From: Leptolyngbya sp. FACHB-8
Lineage (GTDB): Bacteria; Cyanobacteriota; Cyanobacteriia; Elainellales; Elainellaceae
DNA: 64,000 nt
Direction: 5' to 3'
Assembly (NCBI RefSeq): GCF_014695575.1
Contig: NZ_JACJOO010000050.1
Coordinates: 62,001 to 126,000 of the forward strand
Of this stretch, positions 8,490-16,907 are shown piece by piece. The translations under genes and the position numbers were made by a program. Within the stretch, counting starts at the first letter, position 1, and every line of letters starts with the position of its first letter. The notes under the pieces were generated by a model. It saw only the letters and a program-made list of their open reading frames with translations. It did no database searches and was not told the DNA's origin.

Positions 8490-8520
8490 GGAGAGCGTGA
8501 GATTGAGCCTCACGCTCTCC
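8490..8520. terminator. Hairpin downstream of nadB
   Basis: Perfect 11-bp arms 8490-8500 and 8510-8520 around a 9-nt loop, 52 bp after the nadB stop. There is no clear T-tract; the terminator role is inferred from position. Confidence 0.5.
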
Positions 8521-8572
8521 TATCAACAAAACCAACTGAACATCAAAGGTTTAGTCGATAGAAAATGTAGCC

Positions 8573-10258
8573 CTACTCAACGGGAGCAGACTTCCACTGG
8601 CGATCGCCCTGCACCAGCGTATGGACTCGCCACTGTTGATCGTCTGTACTTGGGTAGTCAGTCCGGAAGTGACCGCCCCGGCTTTCCGTACGAAAGTGGG
8701 CAGCTCGTAAAATCAAACTGGCAATATCCAATAGGTTACGAGTCTCGCCCCAATCTCGTAGGATCAGGTGATCGATTGTTAAAGCTCCACCCTGACTTGC
8801 CAGGGTTTGCAGATACTTATTGAGGGTTTGGCTCAGGGACAGGTTTGCAAATTCCTGCTGAGCAACCTGAATTTGGGCGATCGCCTGCTCCAGGGTTTCC
8901 TCGGTGCGACAGATTCCGGCACTCTGCCACGTCACGCCCGCCAACCAGGTACGTATCTGCCGAATGGTCGTAATCTGGCTCTTATCCTGATCCGTTAAGA
9001 GCGTATCCGATGCGTCAGATGAAGTAGGTGAATAGTCCAACTCCGGTAGCTGAAGGGCCATAAATTGCGCCCCAAAGACCAGGCATTCCAGTAAGGAGTT
9101 ACTCGCCAGCCGATTCGCACCGTGAACCCCCGTACTAGCCACTTCTCCAATTGCATAGAGCCGGGGGATAGTTGTCTGGTTGTAGCGATCGGCAAAAACG
9201 CCGCCCATCCAATAATGCGCCGCCGGAGCAACGGGAATGGGTTGCGTAAATACATCCACTCCCCATTGACGGCACACCTGAATAATGTTGGGAAAGCGAT
9301 GCTGAATTCGATCCGGTGGAATAGAGCGCAAATCTAGCCAGACATGAGCATTCGGGTTGTCGGGATGGGTCTTTTGTAAATGTGTAAAGATGGCACGACT
9401 CACGACATCTCGGGGAGCCAATTCGCCATCAGGGTGATAGTCAAAGGCAAAGCGATATTGCTCATCATCCAGCAAATGTGCTCCTTCCCCGCGCACAGCT
9501 TCACTGATCAGAAAGCGAGGCGCTCCCGGCAGGGTAAGGGCAGTTGGGTGGAACTGGACAAATTCTAGATCCCGTAGCAAGGCTTCGGCCCGCCAGGCGA
9601 TCGCCACCCCATCCCCCGTACTTAAAGGGGGATTAGTCGTCTGGGCAAACACCTGCCCTCCGCCCCCGGTCGCCAGAATGATGGCCCGAGCCGGTACCGC
9701 TCGGACTTCCTCACCAACCTGCAACAAAACACCCTGGCACTCACCACCCTGCATCCACACATCCATCACAAACCCCTGAAGCACATGAATGTGAGGACGG
9801 GCCAATACTCGTTGGGCCAGAATAGTCACGACAGCACGACCTGTAGTATCTGCAGCATGCAGTACTCGGCGGCGAGAGTGGGCGGCCTCTAAAGTCATAG
9901 CCAGGGCATCGCCCTGACGGTCAAAGGCAACCCCCAGATCAATGAGATGCTGGATGCAATCACTCGCCTCTTTCACGAGTAGGGTAACAGCATCCCGATC
10001 ACATAACCCTGCGCCCGCCTTTAATGTATCGGTTAGATGTAGTTCGCTGGAGTCATCGGGGGCGATCGCCGCTGCAATGCCCCCTTGCGCCCAGTCGCTC
10101 GCAGATTGCTCCAAAGGTTCTTTTGTAATCAGGCCAATCCGGTAGTGGTCGGGGAGACAGAGGGCACTGTAGAGACCGGCGGCCCCTCCCCCTACAACGA
10201 TGACATCAAACGGATTCAGGTCATCCCACGCAGCAGATTGAGACACAGGCAACAACAC
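8573..10258 (-). CDS. nadB: L-aspartate oxidase
   Basis: The 561-residue flavoenzyme oxidises L-aspartate to iminoaspartate, the first step of bacterial NAD synthesis; NadA uses the product. It shows the FAD motif 'FDVIVVGGGAAGLYSAL', the substrate-domain segments 'SDWAQGGIAAAI' and 'EFVQFHPTAL', 'EAVRGEGAHLLD', the catalytic-region 'HYWMGGVFAD', and 'GEVASTGVHGANRLASNSLLE', all diagnostic of NadB rather than succinate dehydrogenase. Length is normal plus a ~20-residue N-terminal extension. Translation appears to begin at GTG 10258; a TTG follows it. Large palindromes occupy the promoter-side spacer. nadA and nadC are not nearby. Confidence 0.93.
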   Translation of the reverse strand: MLLPVSQSAAWDDLNPFDVIVVGGGAAGLYSALCLPDHYRIGLITKEPLEQSASDWAQGGIAAAIAPDDSSELHLTDTLKAGAGLCDRDAVTLLVKEASDCIQHLIDLGVAFDRQGDALAMTLEAAHSRRRVLHAADTTGRAVVTILAQRVLARPHIHVLQGFVMDVWMQGGECQGVLLQVGEEVRAVPARAIILATGGGGQVFAQTTNPPLSTGDGVAIAWRAEALLRDLEFVQFHPTALTLPGAPRFLISEAVRGEGAHLLDDEQYRFAFDYHPDGELAPRDVVSRAIFTHLQKTHPDNPNAHVWLDLRSIPPDRIQHRFPNIIQVCRQWGVDVFTQPIPVAPAAHYWMGGVFADRYNQTTIPRLYAIGEVASTGVHGANRLASNSLLECLVFGAQFMALQLPELDYSPTSSDASDTLLTDQDKSQITTIRQIRTWLAGVTWQSAGICRTEETLEQAIAQIQVAQQEFANLSLSQTLNKYLQTLASQGGALTIDHLILRDWGETRNLLDIASLILRAAHFRTESRGGHFRTDYPSTDDQQWRVHTLVQGDRQWKSAPVE

Positions 10259-10290
10259 TCATGAGCAGAACATAATTATAGTCACCTTCT

Positions 10291-10356
10291 AGTTTCATTG
10301 CGGCAACAGGAGAACATGGCCTTAGCCCCACATTCTCCTGTTGCCGCAATGAAACT
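10291..10356. repeat. Perfect 24-bp-arm palindrome upstream of nadB
   Basis: Arms 10291-10314 and 10333-10356 are perfectly complementary around an 18-nt loop. It lies 33-98 bp upstream of the nadB start, the promoter side, so a terminator role for nadB is excluded. Confidence 0.75.
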
Positions 10357-10400
10357 ATAGCAATGTGCAAATGTGTTAAGTGCCCCACACCACCGTACTT
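10355..10400. repeat. Family F element, truncated copy
   Basis: CTATAGCAATGTGCAA followed by ATGTGTTAAG matches, in inverse, the right half of the element at 58508-58605. Here the core is reduced to TGCCCCACACCACC, so only one arm of the hairpin survives. It abuts the palindrome on its left and the family B element on its right. Confidence 0.6.
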
Positions 10401-10505
10401 AGGAGGTTTCTGCATAAGAATCTACCTAGGATGTTGGTGCTTTGCCCGCGAAGCGGGCAAAGCACCAACATCCTGGGGGTAATTTCATTGTTGGAAATCT
10501 CCTTA
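10397..10505. repeat. Family B palindromic element, copy 1
   Basis: Shell CTTAGGAGGTTTC ... GAAATCTCCTTA encloses a perfect 22-bp-arm hairpin (10428-10449, 10453-10474) with GAA apex (GCGAAGC). A second copy in the same shell orientation lies on the other side of psbU at 11367-11473. Confidence 0.8.
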
Positions 10506-10587
10506 ATCAACGCGCACAGCGGTACTCACCAACTTCAACCCCAAGCATACTTAAGCGCTGAGAATGAGGAACTCCCTTAAAACGAGA

Positions 10588-10611
10588 AGCCCTTAGCAAA
10601 AGCTAAGGGCT
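10588..10611 (-). terminator. psbU terminator hairpin
   Basis: 10-bp arms 10588-10597 and 10602-10611 with AAAA loop, 56 bp beyond the psbU stop; on the minus strand it is followed by TCTCGTTTT. Confidence 0.65.
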
Positions 10612-10666
10612 ATAAATTAAAACATAGGATTAGAAGCCAAACGGAGGGACAGGCCCAACGAGTTGT

Positions 10667-11092
10667 TTAGCGATAAATCCCGTTATTGATCCGGTCATCC
10701 CCTTCAACAAATGCGTTTTCGGGAGGGCTAACGGTAAATTTATCCAGATTGGCTTGCAGTACTTCCAATTGACGATCCGTCAGTCCGGGAATATCCAGAA
10801 CATCGTTCACGTCTTGATAAGGAGCATTCTTTAGAATCTGCTTGGCGATGGTGGGGTACAGCCCCGGATATTGCATGAATGCCCGCACGTTGGTGTTATT
10901 CAGGTCGATTTTTGCGCCGAATTCTGTTGCCAGCTTGTCATCGACAGCGTTACGAAACTCTAACGCCACCAGGGGAGATGAGATGGGCACGAGACGACTG
11001 AAAGGAGCGGCAATCGCCGACAGATCCCCTACCCAACCCCAGCTAGCCACTAGCACAGCCAGGGACAACAACAACCCTACAAATCGCTTCAT
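10667..11092 (-). CDS. psbU: Photosystem II 12-kDa extrinsic protein PsbU
   Basis: PsbU binds the lumenal face of cyanobacterial photosystem II and stabilises the Mn4CaO5 oxygen-evolving site. The 141-residue precursor has a lumen-targeting signal peptide ('[29 protein letters not shown]'). The mature region carries the family's '[27 protein letters not shown]' and the helix-hairpin-helix-like '[28 protein letters not shown]'. I set the start at ATG 11092, preceded by AAGGGA eight bases away, although the frame is open to 11164. It is monocistronic and flanked on both sides by family B elements in direct orientation. Confidence 0.95.
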   Translation of the reverse strand: MKRFVGLLLSLAVLVASWGWVGDLSAIAAPFSRLVPISSPLVALEFRNAVDDKLATEFGAKIDLNNTNVRAFMQYPGLYPTIAKQILKNAPYQDVNDVLDIPGLTDRQLEVLQANLDKFTVSPPENAFVEGDDRINNGIYR

Positions 11093-11301
11093 TGGTTGAA
11101 TCCCTTCCGATTTCTCCGATTTCATGATTCCGATTGTCTTAGCCCAAGAGGCTAAATAAAACACAGCAAAAGCAAAAAAAGAGTATATGAACAGGGAGCG
11201 AAGCCGCTTTTATCCAATTCCAGACTCTACCTATAGAGACTACCATTACAAATGACCAAAAAGTGATGCCTATAGAGTTCATTTCCATCTGTTTGGATTA
11301 G

Positions 11302-11358
11302 GCCTCAAAAAACGATGGTGGGTGTCGTATTGCGACGCCCACCATCGTTTTTTGAGGC
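11302..11358. repeat. 26-bp-arm palindrome between cyclase and psbU
   Basis: Arms 11302-11327 and 11333-11358 pair with one G-T mismatch around TATTG. It sits 210 bp upstream of the psbU start and downstream of the cyclase. Confidence 0.65.
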
Positions 11359-11366
11359 TTAACCTT

Positions 11367-11473
11367 TAAGGAGGTTTCTGCATAAGAATTTACCCAGAAT
11401 GTTGGTGCTTTGCCCGCTTCGCGGGCAAAGCACCAACATTCTGGGGGTAATTTCATTACTGGAAATCTCCTAA
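11367..11473. repeat. Family B palindromic element, copy 2
   Basis: Same shell and orientation as 10397-10505, but the perfect 22-bp-arm core (11396-11417, 11421-11442) carries TTC at the apex where copy 1 has GAA. One arm position is changed together with its partner (AGGATG/CATCCT against AGAATG/CATTCT). The end of the element supplies the TAG stop of the cyclase gene (11470-11472). Confidence 0.8.
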
Positions 11474-12528
11474 GAAGGAGTAGTCAACTGCAAAAAAGTA
11501 TCTAGATCAGAAAAGGAGCCAGCATAGGTCACGGTTGGGGTGTCATAGCCCTTCAGATTGACCGAGTGCTGCTTGAACAGGTTCGGGTTCGACATGCTGG
11601 TGATGAGGTACTCGTAAGCCGCCTCACCTAGAGCCACATCCATGCCAATCTGCTTCGTAGCCGATTCTAAGCGAAAGGCGGCATTTACGGTATCACCCAG
11701 GGCGGTGTAATCGGGGCGATCGCCCGTCCCCGTATTGCCCACCATGGCATAGCCCGTATTCAAGCCGGCCCCAACCCGTAACGGAAATGGAAGCGGGTAC
11801 CGCTCATGCAGGCGACTAGTCATTTTGTGTAAAGAACTGAGGGCACGGGCGATCCGTACCATTTCTTCCTGGCTAACGCCTTGGGCTCCGTGGATCCAGA
11901 CGGCCATAATGGCGTCACCAATATACTTATCGACCCAACTGCCATACTCCCGAATAATGTCTCCGGCACAGCGAAACCAGGTGCCGATCGCTTCTGAGAG
12001 AATCTTTTCGTCAATCTGTCGAGTCATCACAGTAAAGTCCCGGATATCAACTACCAGCACGGAGATCAGACGTCGTACGTGGAGGGTAGCTGTAGCCGTA
12101 AACTCTTGAGAGTCAATACCCAGGGAGGAATCCGAGGCGGGTGCCATATCTGGAGAATAAAACTCCAGCTCGGTTTGCCCGAAAGTGAGCCGATCGCCAT
12201 TGTGCAGCGTGACAGGAACACTGACACGCCGTCCATTGACAAAGGAACCATTCCGGCTTCCTAAGTCGATTAAATAGAACTCGCCCGTCTCCATGCGCTG
12301 AAGCATCGCATGGTTACGAGAAATCCAGCGGTCAGGCAACACGAAGTTGTTGTCATCTCCTCGACCAATTGTCCAGCAATTGTTACTTGTCAAGGAAAGA
12401 TAACGGCTACCGGACTCAGTTCGTAGGATTAGGTGGGGAACAGGTTGTGCAATCACTGCGAACCATGAAACCGCTACTTTGCTTTTACTGATGCATCCTG
12501 AGGCTGCGGAACGGATGAGAGAAGACAA
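11470..12528 (-). CDS. FHA-domain class III adenylate/guanylate cyclase
   Basis: A forkhead-associated domain (residues ~50-125: 'WTIGRGDDNNFVLPD', 'ISRNHAMLQ', 'IDLGSRNGSFVNG') reads phosphothreonine on a partner. A class III cyclase domain (~150-345) makes cAMP or cGMP. Both metal-binding Asp are present ('VLVVDIRDFT', 'DKYIGDAIMAVW'), and the transition-state Asn/Arg appear in 'LGDTVNAAFRLE', so it should be active. The Lys in 'DKYIGD' favours ATP. The longest start is TTG 12528; GTG codons further in are possible, so the first ~25 residues are uncertain. A cNMP-binding protein is encoded at 23225. The stop codon lies inside a family B element. Confidence 0.88.
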   Translation of the reverse strand: MSSLIRSAASGCISKSKVAVSWFAVIAQPVPHLILRTESGSRYLSLTSNNCWTIGRGDDNNFVLPDRWISRNHAMLQRMETGEFYLIDLGSRNGSFVNGRRVSVPVTLHNGDRLTFGQTELEFYSPDMAPASDSSLGIDSQEFTATATLHVRRLISVLVVDIRDFTVMTRQIDEKILSEAIGTWFRCAGDIIREYGSWVDKYIGDAIMAVWIHGAQGVSQEEMVRIARALSSLHKMTSRLHERYPLPFPLRVGAGLNTGYAMVGNTGTGDRPDYTALGDTVNAAFRLESATKQIGMDVALGEAAYEYLITSMSNPNLFKQHSVNLKGYDTPTVTYAGSFSDLDTFLQLTTPS

Positions 12529-12784
12529 CAGTCATCTTCTGGTTATCATCCACAAGAGTTTTTGACCTGCAACAGGACAAAATTTCGATCTTCCGCCAAG
12601 GTTTATCGCTGGAGTCACATGGCCTCCTAAACTGGTTGCCCAGCCAGAAGCTAGATCATGCCCGCGAACTACAACTACTAAGTTAGCCCAAGATACTCAA
12701 ATCATAGCCTTACTAACTCAGCACCTGACATCAACTTTCAGGATTCGCACAGCATTGACAGGGTTCAGGGTAGGTAGTGTGAAC

Positions 12785-13543
12785 TCAGGCAGCCATAGCC
12801 AGCAGAAGAAACAAACCATCAACCATAACCGTGCTAAGGATAGCGCCACTAAAAGCCCAATGGTGAAGCTGTTGCGATCGCAACGGCAATAAACCCACCA
12901 CCAACAGTAGACTGACGATCAGCACAGCGCTACCAACTCCCCAAGGAGTTTGCATCTGAGCCAGAGCCGCCTGAAAGATCGGTGGAGCTTGATCAGGAGT
13001 TACCTGCATCAATTGTCGCCAATAGGGAATCAAATTGACCAGGTAGAAATACAGATCTGTCAAAGCAGTCCCCAGTAGGGAACCCAAGTAAAACCAATGG
13101 CCTACAGGGGTCTGTATGCGTCGCATCCCAATCAGAGCAAAAGGTAGAGCGATCGCCTCAATGGGCAAGTGCAGCAGCGGCTCCCAACGAAACCACCCCC
13201 AGTAGATTGACCCCGCCAACCAGGTCCAGGCAAAACCATAAGTCAGGTCACCCAGTACCCAGGTATCCGGCTGCCGGGCAAGAGAACGCGCCATGATTAC
13301 CAGCACCCCCGTCAATAACAGACTGAGTAGTGGCACCAACCGTACAAGCGGAGCCTGAAAAAAGACGGGAACAGATACCAGAAACACGGCTACCCCCAAA
13401 ACACCCCACTTCCCAATACCGGAAAGGGAACCCATGGGAGCCTTGAGAGAAGCAGAAGTCAGGGAAGAAGCGGCTTCCTGACGCTCGGCCAGCGAGGGGG
13501 TAGACGACGAAATGGTAATCAATGGCTTAATTAATTGAAACAA
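12785..13543 (-). CDS. DUF3120-type integral membrane protein
   Basis: The 252-residue protein has a polar, Ser-rich N-terminus of ~40 residues followed by six or seven hydrophobic helices. These include 'GVLGVAVFLVSVPVFFQAPLVRL', 'LLSLLLTGVLVIMARSLARQ', 'LGDLTYGFAWTWLAGSIYWGWFRWEPL' and 'AVLIVSLLLVVGLLPL'. The Trp-rich 'WTWLAGSIYWGWFRWEP' with 'HLPIEAIALPFALIG' is the pattern I associate with DUF3120, a family of cyanobacteria and plastid-bearing plants with no assigned function. It is monocistronic. Assignment rests on recalled resemblance, so it is moderate. Confidence 0.65.
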   Translation of the reverse strand: MFQLIKPLITISSSTPSLAERQEAASSLTSASLKAPMGSLSGIGKWGVLGVAVFLVSVPVFFQAPLVRLVPLLSLLLTGVLVIMARSLARQPDTWVLGDLTYGFAWTWLAGSIYWGWFRWEPLLHLPIEAIALPFALIGMRRIQTPVGHWFYLGSLLGTALTDLYFYLVNLIPYWRQLMQVTPDQAPPIFQAALAQMQTPWGVGSAVLIVSLLLVVGLLPLRSQQLHHWAFSGAILSTVMVDGLFLLLAMAA

Positions 13544-13841
13544 TTTATCGCACTCATTTAGTTTACGTTATTTAACAAAAGATTGCATCCCAAAATGCAA
13601 TGCCAGGGGATGCTTCTAATAGCCTGCTGTGTCTTCGATTGTACGGACAATCCCCCGGGGGGCATATTTAGATATTCTTAAAGTGTCTAGAAACTAGCAA
13701 AGTTCAAAGCTTCAGTGCAGTGTCTAGAAGTTTTAGTTTGACTGAGCCCCCTCTGTAAGGAAAAGCTCACCCTCTCAGAAAACGCCTGAACCGTAATTGG
13801 ACAAGTGTCCGAAAACTTGCTGTAATTTACTACTCGTCCAA
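13544..13841. other. Spacer with no gene
   Basis: AT-rich promoter region of the DUF3120 gene. It contains two short direct repeats of GTGTCTAGAA (around 13684 and 13721) and nothing else I can support. Confidence 0.35.
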
Positions 13842-13903
13842 GAGGATGTGCCTAATGCTCTAGGTCCTGGTTAATCAGGACCTAGAGCATTAGGCACATC
13901 CTC
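13842..13903. repeat. Family C palindrome, copy 1 (perfect 28-bp arms)
   Basis: Arms 13842-13869 and 13876-13903 are perfectly complementary around GTTAAT. A diverged copy with the same arm sequence is at 26669-26727. It sits in a divergent spacer, so it is not positioned as a terminator. Confidence 0.8.
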
Positions 13904-13973
13904 GGTACTATTCTAAACATTTGAATGGGGCGCTTACCGTCTCATTCACACAGCCATCTCATGCTTGAAACAT

Positions 13974-14168
13974 GGGTACATCCCACTTTTGTAAGTGAAG
14001 CGGGCGAAGCCCGCTTCACTTACAAAACCTCAGTTCGGGTTAAGGGCTTTTTTGAGTGCCGCGCGAAGAGCGGCACTCAAAAAAGCCCATTATTGCGTGC
14101 GCGACGCGCACGCAATAATGGGCGGTTCGGCTTATCCCGAACTGACGTTACAAAAGTGGGATGTACCC
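13974..14168. repeat. Nested palindromic elements (one inserted inside another)
   Basis: Outer perfect 21-bp arms 13974-13994 and 14148-14168 enclose two things. First is a 19-bp-arm hairpin (13987-14005, 14009-14027; apex GAA, GCGAAGC). Second is a complete family A element (14026-14150) whose own shell GTTCGGGTTAAG/CTTATCCCGAAC holds two hairpins: 14044-14062 with 14070-14088, and 14085-14102 with 14106-14123. No coding capacity. Confidence 0.8.
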
Positions 14169-14370
14169 TGAGACATGACCCGCACACATCAAGAAGATAA
14201 CCGTAGAGCCTGCTGTGTTTTATGAGCTGAAGCATTAACTTTGTCAGCGCTTCAGCTCACAAAGTTCGATATTGGTACTTCCATAAAGTTGCCTCGGGAT
14301 ACCTGATAGAAGGGAAAAAGCATAGGGTAGACTCATTGAGACATTTCTAGCCAGGCTGAGAGGACTGCCC
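14169..14370. promoter_or_regulatory. Leader region of uppP with a hairpin
   Basis: Promoter/leader of uppP. GAGCTGAAGC (~14223) pairs with GCTTCAGCTC (~14251), giving a 10-bp stem. GAGAGG lies 8 bases before the GTG start. Confidence 0.35.
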
Positions 14371-15327
14371 GTGTCTGAGATGAGTTTTGGAGTCGCATTG
14401 GGAGCACTATTTAATCCAGTTATGGGTGGATTGCCCTTAACGGGGACGATCGCCACAGCTCCTACCGTAGATACCTCAGCCGCCGCTCCCATAAGTCTGT
14501 TTCAGGCTTTGGTTTTGGGCTTTGTGCAGGGAATGACGGAATTTTTACCTATTAGCAGCACTGCTCACCTTAAAGTGGTACCCGTAGCTCTAGGGTGGGG
14601 CGATCCAGGTGTGGCCTACACTGCCATTATTCAGTTGGGGAGTATTGCAGCAGTGCTGTGGTACTTCTGGAGTGACTTGAGCCAGATTGTGCGAGGGGCG
14701 ATCGCTTCTCTTGTTCGCCGCGACTTCCAGACCCAGGAATTCCGCATGGCCTTGGGCATTGCGTTAGGTACCATCCCGATCCTGTTTTTTGGGTTGCTGA
14801 TTAAAGTTCTCATTCCTGACTTTGACAACTCGCCTTTGCGATCGCTCTCCACCATTGCCATTGTTTCTATCCTCATGGCCCTACTGTTGGGGCTGGCGGA
14901 AAAGTTAGGACGCCGCAAGCGTGACTACGACGACCTCACCACCAGGGATGGAATACTGATGGGACTGGCTCAATCTCTAGCGCTGATTCCAGGGGTTTCG
15001 CGTTCCGGTTCGACCCTCACAGCCGGACTATTTATGGGAATGGAACGGGCCGCTGCCGCACGCTTCTCGTTCTTGCTGGGGATTCCGGCAATCACGCTGG
15101 CGGGACTAGTCGAGCTCAAAGACGTGCTGGAGACGGGCGTTAGCCAGAAGGAGTTGATGCCTCTAATCGTGGGCACTATTTCTGCGGCCATCTTTTCTTA
15201 TCTAGCGATCGCCGGTCTTTTACGCTATCTGAAAACCCGAAACACCTGGGTTTTTGTCTGGTATCGCCTCGCCTTTGGCGTAGCGATTTTAACCGCACTC
15301 GCCACTAACTTTCTTAAAAATGCTTGA
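14371..15327 (+). CDS. uppP: Undecaprenyl-diphosphate phosphatase (BacA/UppP)
   Basis: This integral membrane enzyme dephosphorylates undecaprenyl diphosphate to recycle the lipid carrier for peptidoglycan and other envelope glycans. The 318-residue protein shows both hallmark motifs: 'GFVQGMTEFLPISSTAHL' (the (E/Q)xxxE-type catalytic region) and 'LIPGVSRSGSTLTAGLFMGM' (PGxSRSGGT-like). Multiple helices surround them. An N-terminal ~40-residue extension precedes the first conserved helix. I start at GTG 14371, preceded by GAGAGG; ATG 14380 is the alternative. The radical-SAM gene begins 27 bp downstream, suggesting a two-gene transcript. Confidence 0.93.
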   Translation: MSEMSFGVALGALFNPVMGGLPLTGTIATAPTVDTSAAAPISLFQALVLGFVQGMTEFLPISSTAHLKVVPVALGWGDPGVAYTAIIQLGSIAAVLWYFWSDLSQIVRGAIASLVRRDFQTQEFRMALGIALGTIPILFFGLLIKVLIPDFDNSPLRSLSTIAIVSILMALLLGLAEKLGRRKRDYDDLTTRDGILMGLAQSLALIPGVSRSGSTLTAGLFMGMERAAAARFSFLLGIPAITLAGLVELKDVLETGVSQKELMPLIVGTISAAIFSYLAIAGLLRYLKTRNTWVFVWYRLAFGVAILTALATNFLKNA

Positions 15328-15354
15328 GAATGGGAGAGGAATTGTTGTGCGGCT

Positions 15355-16728
15355 ATGCGTGAAGGAACTATTCGCCCTGCCCAGGTCACATGTGTCCTGC
15401 CAGGGTCTATTGCTGAAGAATTAGGGTTTGAAGTGGGCGATCGCCTGGTCGCAATTAATGGCGATCGTCCCCGCGATTTGATCGATTATCGCTACTTATG
15501 CGCGGACGAGTTTTTAGAACTGGAAGTGCTGGGTCGGGATGGCAAAACCTACCAGGTCGAGCTGGAAAAAGATTACGACGAAGACCTGGGGCTAGAGTTT
15601 GAGAGCGCGCTCTTTGATGGCTTGATGCAGTGTAACAACCACTGTCCCTTCTGCTTTATTGACCAGCAACCCCCCGGAAAGCGCCAGAGCCTTTACTTTA
15701 AGGACGATGACTACCGTTTGAGCTTTCTCTACGGGAGCTATCTTACCCTGACGAATTTAACAGCACCGGAGTGGGATCGCATTGCCCAAATGCGCCTCTC
15801 GCCACTCTATGTCAGTGTCCATGCCACCGAGCCAGAAATTCGGGGCCGCCTGCTCAAAAACCCCCGAGCTGGGCAAATTATGGATCAGCTCGCCTGGTTT
15901 CAGGAGCAGCGGCTACAAATTCATGCTCAGGTGGTACTCTGTCCTGGCATTAATGATGGGCCACATCTAGAGCGTACCCTGCGAGACTTAGCACAATTTC
16001 ACCGGGGGGATTTACCAGCGGTGGCTTCTGTGGCGGTGGTACCGGTGGGTCTCACGCGCTTTCGCCCTGACGAGGACGAATTAATTCCTGTTTCCACCGA
16101 GAAAGCACAGGAAGTGATCGCCCAAGTACAGTCGCTTCAAGAAGAATTTCGTAAAACACTAGGGTCGACCTTCGCCTGGTTAGCCGATGAGTGGTTCTTA
16201 ATCGGTCGGCAGGCGCTACCGCCAGAGTCTCATTATGAGTCTTATCCACAAATTGGCAACGGCGTTGGGTCGATTCAGCTGTTCTTGAAAGACTTCTTCC
16301 AGGCTGCTCAACAACTGCCTGCACAGGTCTCTCCTGCCTGTGAGCTGACCTGGGTTGTTGGGAACGCTGTTGAATTTGCATTTCAGCCCGTGGTCGAGCG
16401 TCTTAATCAGGTGAAAGGCTTAACAGTAACGATGGCCGCCCTGAATAGCACCTACTGGGGTCAAGACATCACAGTGACGGGGCTCCTAACCGGGGAGGAT
16501 TTGATTGGCCGTTTGAAGGGACGCCACCTGGGGGATGCTATTCTATTGCCGTCTCTCATGTTGAAACATGATGATTCCCGGTTTTTGGATGACAGAACCG
16601 TGGATGAGGTGTCCCGGGAATTAGGAGTGCCGATCCTGCCCATTGCGGATGTCGAGGAATTGATCCAGACCTGTGGGCAACCGCTGAGTTTAGAGGAAGG
16701 TTCGGTCGCAGTGGGACGGGGGAAATGA
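15355..16728 (+). CDS. PDZ/radical-SAM-like Fe-S protein of the TIGR03279 (DUF512) type
   Basis: The 457-residue protein has an N-terminal PDZ-like module ('PAQVTCVLPGSIAEELGFEVGDRLVAINGDRPRDLIDY'). A cysteine cluster 'LMQCNNHCPFCFIDQQPPGKRQSLYFKDDDYRLSFLYGSY' resembles the CxxxCxxC of radical-SAM enzymes. Downstream is the C-terminal DUF512 region ('GNGVGSIQLFLKDF', 'WGQDITVTGLLTGEDLIGRL'). This combination defines a cyanobacterial family described as a putative Fe-S oxidoreductase; substrate and reaction are unknown. The cysteines are intact, so cluster binding is likely. It lies 27 bp downstream of uppP. Confidence 0.88.
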   Translation: MREGTIRPAQVTCVLPGSIAEELGFEVGDRLVAINGDRPRDLIDYRYLCADEFLELEVLGRDGKTYQVELEKDYDEDLGLEFESALFDGLMQCNNHCPFCFIDQQPPGKRQSLYFKDDDYRLSFLYGSYLTLTNLTAPEWDRIAQMRLSPLYVSVHATEPEIRGRLLKNPRAGQIMDQLAWFQEQRLQIHAQVVLCPGINDGPHLERTLRDLAQFHRGDLPAVASVAVVPVGLTRFRPDEDELIPVSTEKAQEVIAQVQSLQEEFRKTLGSTFAWLADEWFLIGRQALPPESHYESYPQIGNGVGSIQLFLKDFFQAAQQLPAQVSPACELTWVVGNAVEFAFQPVVERLNQVKGLTVTMAALNSTYWGQDITVTGLLTGEDLIGRLKGRHLGDAILLPSLMLKHDDSRFLDDRTVDEVSRELGVPILPIADVEELIQTCGQPLSLEEGSVAVGRGK

Positions 16729-16907
16729 CCCCTTGATTGGGATGCCAGGGATTGTTGAAAATGCGGAGGGAATCTGATTTTCAAAGAGATTTCGAGAATG
16801 AGACTGGGCATTCTGAAGGGAGGTGCGATCGCTCGATTCTACCTCCTACGGTAGTTTTCAAGCTTCTTAGCAAAACGTTAATAATTCTTGTGACCTAGAG
16901 GGCACCA

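Noticed and set aside
10355-10580. Plus-strand frames through the palindromes before nadB
   Set aside because: They arise from repeat sequence read in all frames; no ribosome-binding site or domain.
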